Assembly (NCBI GenBank): GCA_011089965.1
Contig: JAANAU010000001.1
Location: 62,001-126,000, forward strand
DNA length: 64,000 bases
DNA from: Magnetococcales bacterium
Lineage (GTDB): Bacteria; Pseudomonadota; Magnetococcia; Magnetococcales; Magnetaquicoccaceae
Reading direction: 5' to 3'
Part shown: piece by piece, positions 8,439-17,319 of the stretch
Layout: the number at the start of each line of letters is the position of its first letter
Numbering within the stretch: the stretch's first letter is position 1
Translations under genes and position numbers: made by a program
Notes under the pieces: model-generated
Told to the model about the DNA's origin: nothing
Databases searched by the model: none
What the model saw: the letters and a program-made list of their open reading frames with translations, nothing else

Positions 8439-11213
8439 ATGAATATCACCCAAAAAATCTATCTGGGTTTCCTCTCCCCACTCCTCATGTTACTGATTCT
8501 TGGCATCTGGGGCATTGTGGTCACCAATCAAGTGACCCATGAAACGCAACGGGCTTACGAACACGGATTCAAACTGGCCATCCGGGCCAAACAAATGGAG
8601 CTGCATGTCATTCAGGTACAGCAGTGGCTTACCGATATTTCCGCCACCCGGGCAGCCTCCGGCTTAGATGACGGATTCCGCAAGGCCGATGAACATGCCA
8701 AACAGTTTCTGGAGGGAGTGGACTCCTTCATACAACTGGGCCGCAGCCAGCAGGATCCGGCGCTGCTCAAAGAGATGGAGACACTCACGGAACGGTTTCA
8801 GAGCTATTATGCCATAGGCCAGAAAATGGCCAAAGCATATATCGAGGGCGGTCCAGTGCAGGGCAATGCCCTGATGAATGCCTTTGACACCCAGGCAGAA
8901 TCCTTCACCGCCATATTGAATCCGTTTCTGGAAAGATATCTGCAACTGGCGGAAAACCGCTTCGGATTGATTGAACGACGCCTGTCCATCTTGCAAGGCG
9001 GAACCATATTCATTCTGTTGGCAGCACTTGGTGTCGTTGTTTTTCTGGGATGGCGTTTGGGACGTTCATTGACCCAACCCATTCATGCCATGGTGGGCAT
9101 GATGGAACAGGTGGGCAATGGAGATCTGACCATGCCACCCCGGAATGACCAGCGCCAGGATGAACTGGGGTTGATGCAACACCATGTGGATCGGGTCATT
9201 CGGATTTTTGGTGAAAACATTCGTCAGATCAATCTCCAGGCTGCCAACATCACGGCCTTTGTATCCGAGATCCTCACCTTGCGCCAAAGCATCGGCACCA
9301 GCAGTCGGGATCTGAGTCATACGGCCCACGATGTTGCCCAACACAATCATGCCCTCATTCATGAAATCCAACAAATCAAGGATCATGTCGATCAATCGGT
9401 GCACAATCTGGAAGGGGTGCATGGCGCTGCCCGACAGGTTGCAGACGGTATCAGCACCATTGCCAACACCACGGAACAGGCAAATGACAGCCTCTATTCC
9501 ATGTCCAATGCCGCACAACGGATGTTGGGCAACATCGAGCGTGTCCATTCCCAGGTGACCGAAGTACATGATGCCATCAGCAGTGTGGCCGATTCTGCCG
9601 AAGAGATGAAACGCTCTTTGGAAAATGTGCGTCAACGCTGTCATGCAGCGGTTTTCGAGTCGGACACGGCCCGGGATCAGGCACGCGAGGCCGAAGCCGT
9701 CATGGAGAAGCTCTCGTTCTCAGCCCATGAGATTGGTGCGGTCATCGAGATCATCAATGGCATTACCGAACAGACCTTCATGCTGGCGCTGAACGCTGCC
9801 ATCGAAGCGGCAGGAGCGGGTGAAGCCGGCAAAGGATTTGCCGTGGTGGCCACTGAGGTCAAGGAGCTGGCGCGTCAAACCGCCAATGCCACCCTGTTGA
9901 TTCAAAGCCAGATCGAAGCCATTCGCGAACAGACCCGTGAAGCCAAAGAAAAAACCGATACCATTCATGATGCTGTGGAGCGCATCAGTGCGGCCAATGC
10001 CGCCATCAATCAATCCGTATCCGAGCAGAGCCAAGCCACCGATCAAATCGTTCAGGCAACGGGCAAGGTGGAGCAGGCCACGGCAGAGGTCAATCATGGG
10101 GCTGAAGAGTTGCAACAGGCTGCCAGCGAAGTGGCATTTGCTGCCGAACGGGCTGCCCAAAGCAGTCAGGAGATTGCCAACTCATCCGAACAGATTGCCA
10201 TTCTGGCCCAGGAGATGGAAGATCGCACCTATGCCACGGTTGAAGCGGCTCAGGCCATTCAACAGGCTGCCGGTCGCACCGATCAACTGGCAGCCGACGT
10301 GCGCGCCAAGACCGACCACTCCTTGCAGGTCGTGGCGATCACACATGGCATTGTCAACCATTTCCAATCCATGGGAGATGTGGTGGGGGGCATCAGCGAG
10401 GCGCTGTATGCAGCCCAGGCCCGCATGGATATCGGCCCGGAGCCATTCAACATCCGGCGCATCAAGGAAGCGGTGTTGCGTCTGATGTACCGGCTTCATA
10501 TGGCCATAACCACTCACGATCCCAGCCTGGCAGATCAGATCGCCGATCCACGCAGTTGTCTGGTGACCCGCTGGCTGGATGACGAGGTGCGCTCCCGGTT
10601 TGGCGCATTGCCGCTGTTTGACAAGATGGAGGCCACACATGACCAACTCCATAAAACCGCCATGGAAATATTGGAACTGGTCCGGAATGAGAAACCGGAT
10701 GAGGTCCAGGATGCCTTTATGTTTTTCCACGAGCTGCGCAAAGTATTGTTTGAGCAGCTCAATCAGCTCTATCTGGGAGAGGTGGATGACCATTTCTCCC
10801 ATGCTCCGCTCATCCGCTGGCGTGATTCCCTGTCCGTTGGCATTCAAGCCTTTGACATCGATCACCGCAATCTGATCGAGCGGATCAATCAACTGCACAC
10901 AGCCATCCAGCAGCAGCACACCAAAGAAGAGATGCAGAGGATCCTGGAGGAGTTGATCAACTACGCCACCACCCACTTCACCCGCGAAGAGCGCCTGTTG
11001 GCAGATCATGGTTACAGCCATCTGGAAGGTCAACAGCAGCAACACAACAAGTTCTTGAATTATATCAAAGAACAAACCCATCTACTCCACAGGGAAGACT
11101 CTTTTGCCCTGGCATCCGAACTGTTGAAATACCTCAAGGATTGGCTGTTGCAACACATTCTCAAGCATGATATGCGTTACAAAGAGTTTCTGGTATCCAA
11201 AGGCGTCAAATAG
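8439..11213 (+). CDS. Methyl-accepting chemotaxis protein with CZB-like and hemerythrin domains
   Basis: 924 residues. Transmembrane helix 1 (about 8-30), a helical periplasmic domain of about 150 residues, transmembrane helix 2 (about 187-207), HAMP (about 207-265), and a long coiled-coil signalling domain whose hairpin tip reads [16 protein letters not shown] region with C-x4-W (CLVTRW) and H-x3-H (HDQLH) resembles the zinc-binding CZB domain, although its first conserved histidine is not evident. The C-terminal 120 residues are a bacteriohemerythrin domain ([25 protein letters not shown]). The usual HKxxH pair reads QQQQH, so one expected iron ligand is glutamine. Likely role: aerotaxis or redox/metal taxis through CheA/CheW. 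No cognate che genes are in the window. Confidence 0.92.
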   Translation: MNITQKIYLGFLSPLLMLLILGIWGIVVTNQVTHETQRAYEHGFKLAIRAKQMELHVIQVQQWLTDISATRAASGLDDGFRKADEHAKQFLEGVDSFIQLGRSQQDPALLKEMETLTERFQSYYAIGQKMAKAYIEGGPVQGNALMNAFDTQAESFTAILNPFLERYLQLAENRFGLIERRLSILQGGTIFILLAALGVVVFLGWRLGRSLTQPIHAMVGMMEQVGNGDLTMPPRNDQRQDELGLMQHHVDRVIRIFGENIRQINLQAANITAFVSEILTLRQSIGTSSRDLSHTAHDVAQHNHALIHEIQQIKDHVDQSVHNLEGVHGAARQVADGISTIANTTEQANDSLYSMSNAAQRMLGNIERVHSQVTEVHDAISSVADSAEEMKRSLENVRQRCHAAVFESDTARDQAREAEAVMEKLSFSAHEIGAVIEIINGITEQTFMLALNAAIEAAGAGEAGKGFAVVATEVKELARQTANATLLIQSQIEAIREQTREAKEKTDTIHDAVERISAANAAINQSVSEQSQATDQIVQATGKVEQATAEVNHGAEELQQAASEVAFAAERAAQSSQEIANSSEQIAILAQEMEDRTYATVEAAQAIQQAAGRTDQLAADVRAKTDHSLQVVAITHGIVNHFQSMGDVVGGISEALYAAQARMDIGPEPFNIRRIKEAVLRLMYRLHMAITTHDPSLADQIADPRSCLVTRWLDDEVRSRFGALPLFDKMEATHDQLHKTAMEILELVRNEKPDEVQDAFMFFHELRKVLFEQLNQLYLGEVDDHFSHAPLIRWRDSLSVGIQAFDIDHRNLIERINQLHTAIQQQHTKEEMQRILEELINYATTHFTREERLLADHGYSHLEGQQQQHNKFLNYIKEQTHLLHREDSFALASELLKYLKDWLLQHILKHDMRYKEFLVSKGVK

Positions 11214-11241
11214 TTGTGCCCCCGTTACAGGAGCAGAATCC

Positions 11242-11541
11242 ATGTATTTTGTCATCATTGGCGAAGATGTCGTTGATTCTTTGCCGTTACGCCTGTCCGT
11301 TCGACCCGCCCATCTGGCCCGCCTGGAACTTCTGCGCGCTGAGAATCGTTTGTTGCTGGCCGGTCCTTTTCCCTTGTCTGAAGAGTCAACAGATGCACCG
11401 ACCGGTTTTTCCGGCAGTCTGATCGTGGCCGACTTTCCCACCCTGGCCGACTGCCAAAGCTGGGCCAATGCCGATCCGTATGTGCAGGCTGGAGTCTATG
11501 CCCGTGTGACCATCAAACCATTTCGAAAAGTTATGCCGTAA
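11242..11541 (+). CDS. YciI-family protein
   Basis: 99 residues. The pattern HLARLELLRAENRLLLAGPFP, then GFSGSLIVADF and ADPYVQAGVYARVTIKPF, is the signature of the small ferredoxin-like YciI/YCII family. The biochemical function of most members is not known; some act as dehalogenase-like or accessory domains. The start is ATG 11242 with CAGGAGC about 8 nt upstream; an earlier in-frame start at 11167 would lie inside the chemoreceptor gene. It lies 28 bp after the chemoreceptor and 84 bp before comEC. Its active-site histidine-aspartate pair is not clearly recognisable, so catalysis is uncertain. Confidence 0.85.
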   Translation: MYFVIIGEDVVDSLPLRLSVRPAHLARLELLRAENRLLLAGPFPLSEESTDAPTGFSGSLIVADFPTLADCQSWANADPYVQAGVYARVTIKPFRKVMP

Positions 11542-11559
11542 TGATCAATCCTGATCATT
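11540..11559 (+). terminator. Weak terminator-like hairpin after the YciI gene
   Basis: AATGATCA (11540-11547) and TGATCATT (11552-11559) form a perfect 8-bp stem with a 4-nt loop, and TT follows the stem's own TT, giving a short T run. The left arm overlaps the TAA stop. A third TGATCA is at 11589-11594. The stem is AT-rich, so termination would be weak. Confidence 0.35.
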
Positions 11560-11625
11560 TTCCATTGAGTGAGCCTTTCCACCCGGAATGATCAGATCCG
11601 GCATGGCCATCAGGCAAGAGAAAAG

Positions 11626-13989
11626 ATGTCCATAGCTCATGATCTGAACACACGACCTCCCTTACCGCTCTCCTCTCTGGCTCTTTTTCTGGCCTGGATG
11701 CTTGTTGGCCTCATTGCCACGCTTCCGGGTCTGTCCACAGAGCGTGTGACTTTGGTCCTGATTGCCCTGATTCCGGCAGGAGCTGCCGGGTGGTCCAGTC
11801 GACACCGAGGAGAAGCCCTGTTCTGGATCGCGTTGGCCGGTTTTGTTTGGGGTCTGGTTGCGGTCTGGGGCCATACCCTCCGGATCCCCGAGGCCACCCC
11901 TGCCTCCATCCCCGGCGTGACCATTCAAGCCACGGTGGCGGATCGCGAAGATCGCAACGACTCGGTGTTGCTGACACTCGACGGAATCACCTCGGAGAGT
12001 TGGAACCCATCCGGGCAACTGCGCCTCTCCCTGCATCACCAAACCACCCCCATCCTGCCTGGTGATCGCATCCGCGCCGAGATTCGGGTGCGCCCTTTGG
12101 GCAACAACACCAATCCCGGTGGTTTTGATTATCGTCAATACCAGCGCGATATGGGCATCATCGCCACGGCCACCACCAAACACCCGGTGGAACGGATCGA
12201 CACCACGGATCAGTGGTTCTGGAACCGACTGCGCCAACAGATCGCTGACTGGATCACAACCACCCTGCCCCCAGCCCAATCCCCTCTGGCCGAAGCCTTG
12301 CTCCTCGGCAAACGGGGCCATCTGGATGGCTCCTTGCAAAATGCCCTGTACGCCTCCGGCACCTATCATCTCGTGGCCATCTCCGGTCTGCACCTGAGTC
12401 TGGTGGCCGGAACGGTCTTTTTCCTGATACGTCTGCTCCTGACCCTGATCCTGCCTCTGTCCAGACGTTGGGACATGAAACGTCCGGCAGCCCTGATCAC
12501 CCTGATGCCAGTCACAATCTATGCCTGTCTGGCCGGCTGGTCGGTCTCCACACAAAGGGCCTATATCATGGTTGGGCTGTTTCTTCTGGCTCTTCTTTTC
12601 CGGCGTTACAGCCAAACCTGGCGCATTTTGACCCTCTCGGCCATTCTCATACTCTCCTGGCAGCCCGGTCAACTGCTGAATGCCGGTTTTCAACTCTCCT
12701 TTTTGTGTGTGGCCATCATTCTCTATCTGATCGACCATATGCCCCGCAGCAACTGGCAGCAGCGATTGCTGTTCAGTCTGGCCTGCACCGTCTCGATTGG
12801 CCTGATCACAGCCCCGGTTGCCCAATACGCCTTCCATCGCATCTCACCCTATGGGATGGGGATCAATTTGCTGGCCATCCCCTGGGTCGGAGAACTCTCC
12901 ACACCACTCGGACTGATGGCCATGGTACTCCATCCCATCTGGCCAGAAGGTGCCGATGGTCTGCTGCGGATGACTGGTTGGACCCTGGAACGGTTTCGCG
13001 ACGGGATTGAATGGTCTGTCACCTGGCCGGGTGCAGAACGGCGCACCCCCGGACCGTCATTGACCGGTTTGGCACTCTTTCTGGCTCTGGGTGCGGTAAC
13101 GGCGTCACTTCGTCACACTGGCCGGTGGAGGTGGCGTCCAGGAGTTCTTGGTCTGCTGGCACTGATCGGTTTGGCCTGGCCCAGGCAAACCACGCCCGCT
13201 GACCATATGCGTCTGATCGTTCTGGATGTGGGACAGGCCCTCTCGGTCATAGCCAAAACGCCCAGCGGAGGATGGACCGTGATCGATGCCGGAGGGGCGG
13301 TCAGCCCACGCTACAATGTCGGAGAAGCCGTGGTCTCAGCCGCCTTGTGGCATCATGGCGTCCACAGTCTGGAACGGGTAATCCTCACCCACCCCCAACA
13401 GGACCACATCTCCGGCATGAATCAACTCCTGCACAACTTTTCCGTCGGAGAACTCTGGATCCCTGAACTTCCCAAAGAGCTGGAGCAACCCGTGGCCTTG
13501 ACAGAACTGCTTGCCACGGCCAAACGTCTGCATATTCCGGTACGCCAACTGAACCAGCCAGAAACCATGCAAGATGGCACGGCTCAACTCCGGATTCTCC
13601 CGCCTTTGCCCAAAGAGCAGCTCACAAAACGCAACGACCTCTCTTTGACCATCGAGATTACCCATGGCCAACACCGCTTCCTGATTACCGGCGATATGGA
13701 GGCAAAACAGGAAAAATGGCTCCTGACCCAGAATGCCTTGCAGCCAGTCACCATGCTCACAGCCCCTCATCACGGCAGTCTCACCTCATCGACGCCGCAT
13801 TTCGTACAAACAGTCAGGCCGGAACATGTGGTTTTCAGTGTGGGTCGGGAGAATCCGTGGGGCTTTCCCAAAGAGGAGATCCTGCAACGGTGGGGTACTA
13901 CCGGAGCACAACTCTGGAGAACCGATCTGGATGGGGCCATGGCTTTTCTCAGCAATGGCCGTACACTCCAGGTAAGCCATTCCAGATGA
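11626..13989 (+). CDS. comEC: ComEC/Rec2-family DNA uptake channel protein
   Basis: 787 residues. Several hydrophobic helices at the N-terminus, a soluble OB-like segment with GGFDYRQYQRDMGI, the Competence domain with HLVAISGLHLSLVAG (about 245) and further membrane helices, then a C-terminal metallo-beta-lactamase domain (about 525-787). The last contains LDVGQALSV, THPQQDHISG, ITGDMEAKQ and APHHGSLTSS. The metal motif has Q where most homologues have D (HPDADH). ComEC carries one strand of DNA across the inner membrane during natural transformation. The ATG at 11626 follows AAGAGAAAAG; an in-frame start at 11569 would lengthen it by 19 residues with no signal there. It converges with the nitrilase gene with no gap. 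Confidence 0.92.
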   Translation: MSIAHDLNTRPPLPLSSLALFLAWMLVGLIATLPGLSTERVTLVLIALIPAGAAGWSSRHRGEALFWIALAGFVWGLVAVWGHTLRIPEATPASIPGVTIQATVADREDRNDSVLLTLDGITSESWNPSGQLRLSLHHQTTPILPGDRIRAEIRVRPLGNNTNPGGFDYRQYQRDMGIIATATTKHPVERIDTTDQWFWNRLRQQIADWITTTLPPAQSPLAEALLLGKRGHLDGSLQNALYASGTYHLVAISGLHLSLVAGTVFFLIRLLLTLILPLSRRWDMKRPAALITLMPVTIYACLAGWSVSTQRAYIMVGLFLLALLFRRYSQTWRILTLSAILILSWQPGQLLNAGFQLSFLCVAIILYLIDHMPRSNWQQRLLFSLACTVSIGLITAPVAQYAFHRISPYGMGINLLAIPWVGELSTPLGLMAMVLHPIWPEGADGLLRMTGWTLERFRDGIEWSVTWPGAERRTPGPSLTGLALFLALGAVTASLRHTGRWRWRPGVLGLLALIGLAWPRQTTPADHMRLIVLDVGQALSVIAKTPSGGWTVIDAGGAVSPRYNVGEAVVSAALWHHGVHSLERVILTHPQQDHISGMNQLLHNFSVGELWIPELPKELEQPVALTELLATAKRLHIPVRQLNQPETMQDGTAQLRILPPLPKEQLTKRNDLSLTIEITHGQHRFLITGDMEAKQEKWLLTQNALQPVTMLTAPHHGSLTSSTPHFVQTVRPEHVVFSVGRENPWGFPKEEILQRWGTTGAQLWRTDLDGAMAFLSNGRTLQVSHSR

Positions 13990-14802
13990 TCACAACTTGC
14001 GGTGCGACAGACAGGGGATGCGTTGTCGACAACGGCTGATGCGTTCCCGGTCCAGCGGTGCCAGGGTATAACCAACGCCATCGGCACATTGGGCCACAAT
14101 CGACCCCCAGGGTTCGACAATCATCGAGCGTCCATAGGTCTGCCGCCCACCGGCATGCTGTCCCCACTGTCCGGCAGCCAGCATATAGGCAAAATTCTCA
14201 ATCGCACGTGCCCTGACCAATGTCTCCCAATGGTCGCGACCGGTGACCACCGTAAATGCTGCCGGAAGCGTAAAAATCTCGGCATTTTGGGCTGTCAGGG
14301 CACGAAACAACTCGGGAAAGCGTAAATCATAACAAATCGTCAAACCGATACGACCAAATGGGGTATCCACCACCACCGGACGTTTGCCAGGCCGCACATG
14401 TTCGGATTCCCGATAGCGCGTCCCATCGCCAACATCCACATCAAACAGGTGGATCTTGTCATACCGGCCCCGCACGGAACCGGTATCATCCACCAGAAAA
14501 CAGACATTCAACGCCTTGCTCGATCCGGGATCGGCCAACGGGACCGATCCGCCCGAGATCCACACCCGGTGACGCGCGGCAAAGGTTTTCAAAAAGGTGA
14601 GACTCGGACCATGAACCGGATCTTCGCGGGCAGCCCGTTTCTCCTCTTCGCTGCCGCCGAAGAATGAGAAATTCTCCGGCAACACCAGCAGCGTGGCACC
14701 CTGGCTGACTGCGGCCTCCATCAGGCGTTCGGCCATGGACAGATTGATCCCCCGGTCCAGACCGGAGTTCATCTGGATGACGGCACACAAAGGAGGCATC
14801 AA
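13990..14802 (-). CDS. Carbon-nitrogen hydrolase (nitrilase superfamily, Nit1-like)
   Basis: 270 residues, the usual length for the branch that includes YbeM and Nit1/NitFhit. The catalytic triad is visible: Glu in LLVLPENFSFF, Lys in GRYDKIHLFDVDV, and Cys in GLTICYDLRFPEL. Members near this branch hydrolyse deaminated glutathione or omega-amides such as 2-oxoglutaramate. The RYDKIHLFDVDVGDG signature favours deaminated-glutathione amidase, which would fit the adjoining glutaredoxin. The gene overlaps the glutaredoxin stop by 4 bp (ATGA), so the two are translationally coupled. The exact substrate is an inference. Confidence 0.87.
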   Translation of the reverse strand: MMPPLCAVIQMNSGLDRGINLSMAERLMEAAVSQGATLLVLPENFSFFGGSEEEKRAAREDPVHGPSLTFLKTFAARHRVWISGGSVPLADPGSSKALNVCFLVDDTGSVRGRYDKIHLFDVDVGDGTRYRESEHVRPGKRPVVVDTPFGRIGLTICYDLRFPELFRALTAQNAEIFTLPAAFTVVTGRDHWETLVRARAIENFAYMLAAGQWGQHAGGRQTYGRSMIVEPWGSIVAQCADGVGYTLAPLDRERISRCRQRIPCLSHRKL

Positions 14803-15056
14803 GGCACCAGCAACGGATCGAGTTTGCCAGCCTGATCCAAGGCATGCAGATCGTCACAACCGCCGATATGCTGACCGTTGATAAAGATCTGCGGCACGGT
14901 GCGCCGCCCACCGGCCAGTTTGACCATCTCGTCGCGACGCTCTGGAGTCTTGTCGAGATTGATCTCTTCAAAAGAGACCTTTTTCTTGTTCAACAACTGT
15001 TTGGCACGCACACAAAACGGACATACCGTTGTGCTGTACATCACGATTTCCGCCAT
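14799..15056 (-). CDS. grxC: Glutaredoxin 3
   Basis: 85 residues with the dithiol active site CPFC in YSTTVCPFCVRAKQLL, the TVPQIFINGQHIGG loop that includes the cis-proline and glutathione site, and GGCDDLHAL. It reduces protein and mixed glutathione disulfides in the cytoplasm. The start at 15056 has GGGAGC 6-7 nt upstream; an upstream extension to 15110 has no matching domain. It sits in a likely four-gene operon: STAS protein, comF, grxC, nitrilase. Confidence 0.95.
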   Translation of the reverse strand: MAEIVMYSTTVCPFCVRAKQLLNKKKVSFEEINLDKTPERRDEMVKLAGGRRTVPQIFINGQHIGGCDDLHALDQAGKLDPLLVP

Positions 15057-15081
15057 CGATTGCTCCCAATAGATCCACTCA

Positions 15082-15816
15082 TCAAGGTTCGTGCCGCACG
15101 CGCGCTGCACACAAGGCCACCACCCGGACCGCTCCCGCCTTTTTCAGGGCCATAACCGCTGCCCGCATGGTGGCGCCGGTTGTCATGACATCATCCACCA
15201 CCAGAACCGTTTGACCTTTGAGCTGTGCCTTATGCACATGAAAGGCCCCACGTACATTCTGGTGACGTTCTCTGGCGTTCAAGCGGGTCTGGGGCCGGGT
15301 ACTTTTTTGGCGCAACAAGATATCGGTCACCAGGGGGCGTTCCAACCGTTTGGCCAACTCGCCTGCCAACAGTGCGGCCTGGTTGTAACGTCGTCCGATC
15401 AGTCGCCAGACATGCAGCGGCATGGGAATGACCATGTCCACGGCTTCCCAGTGCAGTGCTGTGGCAAGACGTTCCCAGCATAGCTGACCCAATACCCTGC
15501 TTTGCTCTGGATGATCTGCAAATTTTACACTCAAAATGAGTCTGGCCGCCACCCCTTCATATTCAAATGCAAAAAAAGTGGCGTCCGCAGAATAGGCCGC
15601 ATGCAGGCACTGGGCACATCCGGGTTCTGGACGCAACGTCGGTGCTCCGCAACGCAAACAGTAATTTTCCGGCAACGGGGTGAGGGCTGAGTGGCACTCC
15701 TGACACAACAACTCCTCTGACCCGATGCGGATTTGACAAGCAGGACACACCGCAGGGAACAACCAATTCAACACAGTCATGCCCCATCCAGCCATGTGAC
15801 GCCAAGGGGTCAACAT
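15082..15816 (-). CDS. comF: ComF-family phosphoribosyltransferase-like protein
   Basis: 244 residues. The N-terminal zinc-ribbon is formed by CPACQ, CQEC, CLRCG and CAQC; the C-terminal phosphoribosyltransferase fold has VIPMPLHVWRLIGRRYNQA and the PRPP loop TVLVVDDVMTTGAT. ComF is needed for natural transformation in several bacteria. It is often close to glutaredoxin or other redox genes. Two ATG codons (15816 and 15780) could serve as start; the ORF start is reported, but the second lies directly before the conserved NWLFPAVCPAC. comEC lies 1 kb away on the other strand. Confidence 0.88.
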   Translation of the reverse strand: MLTPWRHMAGWGMTVLNWLFPAVCPACQIRIGSEELLCQECHSALTPLPENYCLRCGAPTLRPEPGCAQCLHAAYSADATFFAFEYEGVAARLILSVKFADHPEQSRVLGQLCWERLATALHWEAVDMVIPMPLHVWRLIGRRYNQAALLAGELAKRLERPLVTDILLRQKSTRPQTRLNARERHQNVRGAFHVHKAQLKGQTVLVVDDVMTTGATMRAAVMALKKAGAVRVVALCAARVRHEP

Positions 15817-15840
15817 GATCGGATGAGACCGTTACCTTGA

Positions 15841-16137
15841 CTACACGATGGTAAACAGGGTATGAAAATTGGCCAATTGCAACAATTTACGTATTTCCGG
15901 ACGGGTATTGACAATCTGTATGTCCGCAGAAAGACCACCAGAAGTCTCGCGCAACAATAACAACATACCCAAAGCAGAACTGTCCATCCGTTCCACTTCC
16001 TGGAAATCCAGCTTATACCGGGTGCCGACGGGTTTGCCGCTGGTCGCCTGTTTGAATTCGGCGCGCACGGCAAAGCCAAACAATTTGGGAAGTCGGACCA
16101 CCACACGATCCCCTTCCTGAGAAACATTCAGTGCCAT
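15841..16137 (-). CDS. STAS-domain protein (anti-sigma-factor antagonist type)
   Basis: 98 residues, a single STAS domain. The phosphorylatable serine region reads VERMDSSALGMLLLLRE, matching the SpoIIAA/RsbV pattern; the remainder (DIQIVNTRPEIRKLLQLANF) follows the usual beta-alpha order. Such proteins are phosphorylated by a serine kinase and bind an anti-sigma or switch protein when unphosphorylated. No kinase or phosphatase partner is in the window. GAGG lies 7 nt before the ATG. It is similar to the STAS protein at 47586-47903. It heads a likely operon with comF, grxC and the nitrilase. Confidence 0.9.
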   Translation of the reverse strand: MALNVSQEGDRVVVRLPKLFGFAVRAEFKQATSGKPVGTRYKLDFQEVERMDSSALGMLLLLRETSGGLSADIQIVNTRPEIRKLLQLANFHTLFTIV

Positions 16138-16461
16138 CTTATGCCTCGTTTGTCTATTGTTTGCCTGAGTATTTGCGCTGCAACCAGGCAGACCGAGTTC
16201 TCACGGGATACTTTTCCACAACTGCAACCGGCTGTCCATGGTTCCGTGAGGTTCATTCGTGGCCAACATGGCCGACTCGTCAAGCTTCAATTGTGACAAC
16301 GTGATGCTTGCCGCAATATAAATCTTACACTCTGTAGTGAGAAAATGTACAGGCAAAATTTGCAACCCATCACCACCAGGAATGGATTGCAGAGTTGATG
16401 GTTCTCGCTATAATGAAATTCAGTCCAACTTCTTTCCATTCAGCAGGATGATGAGTCCATC
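16138..16461. other. Divergent intergenic region, 324 bp
   Basis: This is the longest non-coding stretch of the window. It separates the STAS operon (-) from the BioC-like/GGDEF genes (+) and must contain both promoters. A perfect TATAAT is present near the + genes (listed separately). Toward the minus genes only a weak candidate can be seen (TTGACG in the reverse complement of 16266-16300, with ACGAAT 17 nt further). GGCCA/TGGCC form a short inverted repeat near 16262-16274. No small gene is convincing. Confidence 0.7.
16387..16414 (+). promoter_or_regulatory. Probable sigma-70 promoter of the BioC-like gene
   Basis: TATAAT at 16409-16414 matches the -10 consensus exactly. The best -35 candidate is TTGCAG at 16387-16392 with a 16-bp spacer, a 3/6 match. 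Transcription would start near 16421, giving a 40-nt leader with AGGATGATGAG before the ATG at 16462. Confidence 0.55.
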
Positions 16462-17319
16462 ATGGAAACAGTCATTTCTCTGGAACATCGTCCTGTCGCC
16501 CGCCTGGATCCGCGTCGTGTCCGGCATGCCATGGGGCGTGCCGCCTGGCCGACATCAGACGATCTGCTGACCGCGATCCAGCAGCAGCTTGAAGAACGGC
16601 TGGCAGAAATTCCCATGACGCCATTGCGGATTCTGGAGCTGAGTCGTCAGCCTGGAGCCTTGACCAAGCCGTTGCAGGCGCGCTTTCCCAGGGCCAGAAT
16701 CATCAGCACGGCACTGGCAGCCCCACCCAAAGCGCACACATCCGGATGGCGCCTGCCGTGGAAAAGCCGTCCATTGGACATCATTGGCGATCTGACGCGT
16801 CTGCCTTTTGCCGGACAACCATTCGATCTCGTCATTGCCCACATGGTGCTGCATTGGTCACCCGATCCACTGACCACCCTGCGCGAAATCCGCCGTCTGC
16901 TCAAACCCGGTGCACCAGTGCTCGTGACCACACTGGGCGCAGATACCTTGAAGGAGTTGAAAACCACCCTTGCAGAGATCGACCAGATCCGTCATGGTCG
17001 CTCCTGGCCACGCATACTGGAATTTCCCATGCTCTCGGAGTTTGGCGATCTCATGCAGCATGCGGGTCTGTCACAACCGGTAGTGGATCGGGATGTATGG
17101 TGTCCACAGTTTGCGGATCTCTTCTCCTTGCTGGAAGAGATGCATCGCATGGGGGCGACCAATCCTTTTCGACAACGTTCCAACACGCTCACGGGTAAGG
17201 GTTATTTCTCAGCAGTGCAACATTTGTATCGCTCCAGATATGCCCATGGGCCTGACTCCCCGATACCAGTCTCTTTGGAAATTCTCTATGGCCACGCCTG
17301 GAAAAAAGGATCCCCATGA
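16462..17319 (+). CDS. BioC-like SAM-dependent methyltransferase
   Basis: 285 residues. A class I methyltransferase: LRILELSRQPGALTK stands at motif I, DIIGDLTRLPFAGQPFDLVIAHMVLHW matches motifs II/III with the LHW signature, and RRLLKPGAPVLVTTLG follows. The C-terminal half (FPMLSEFGDLMQHAGL, EMHRMGATNPF, EILYGHAWKKG) has the arrangement of BioC, malonyl-ACP O-methyltransferase, and of the related NDUFAF5 group. Motif I is atypical, with SRQPG where most have GCGTG/GSG, which may weaken SAM binding or mark a different subfamily. The gene overlaps the next by ATGA. No other biotin gene is nearby, so the biotin role is a family-based guess. Confidence 0.75.
   Translation: METVISLEHRPVARLDPRRVRHAMGRAAWPTSDDLLTAIQQQLEERLAEIPMTPLRILELSRQPGALTKPLQARFPRARIISTALAAPPKAHTSGWRLPWKSRPLDIIGDLTRLPFAGQPFDLVIAHMVLHWSPDPLTTLREIRRLLKPGAPVLVTTLGADTLKELKTTLAEIDQIRHGRSWPRILEFPMLSEFGDLMQHAGLSQPVVDRDVWCPQFADLFSLLEEMHRMGATNPFRQRSNTLTGKGYFSAVQHLYRSRYAHGPDSPIPVSLEILYGHAWKKGSP

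Noticed and set aside
11540-11594. TGATCA repeats as a regulator-binding array
   Set aside because: Three copies of a six-base palindrome within 55 bp are too short to support an operator claim; the first two also explain a small hairpin.
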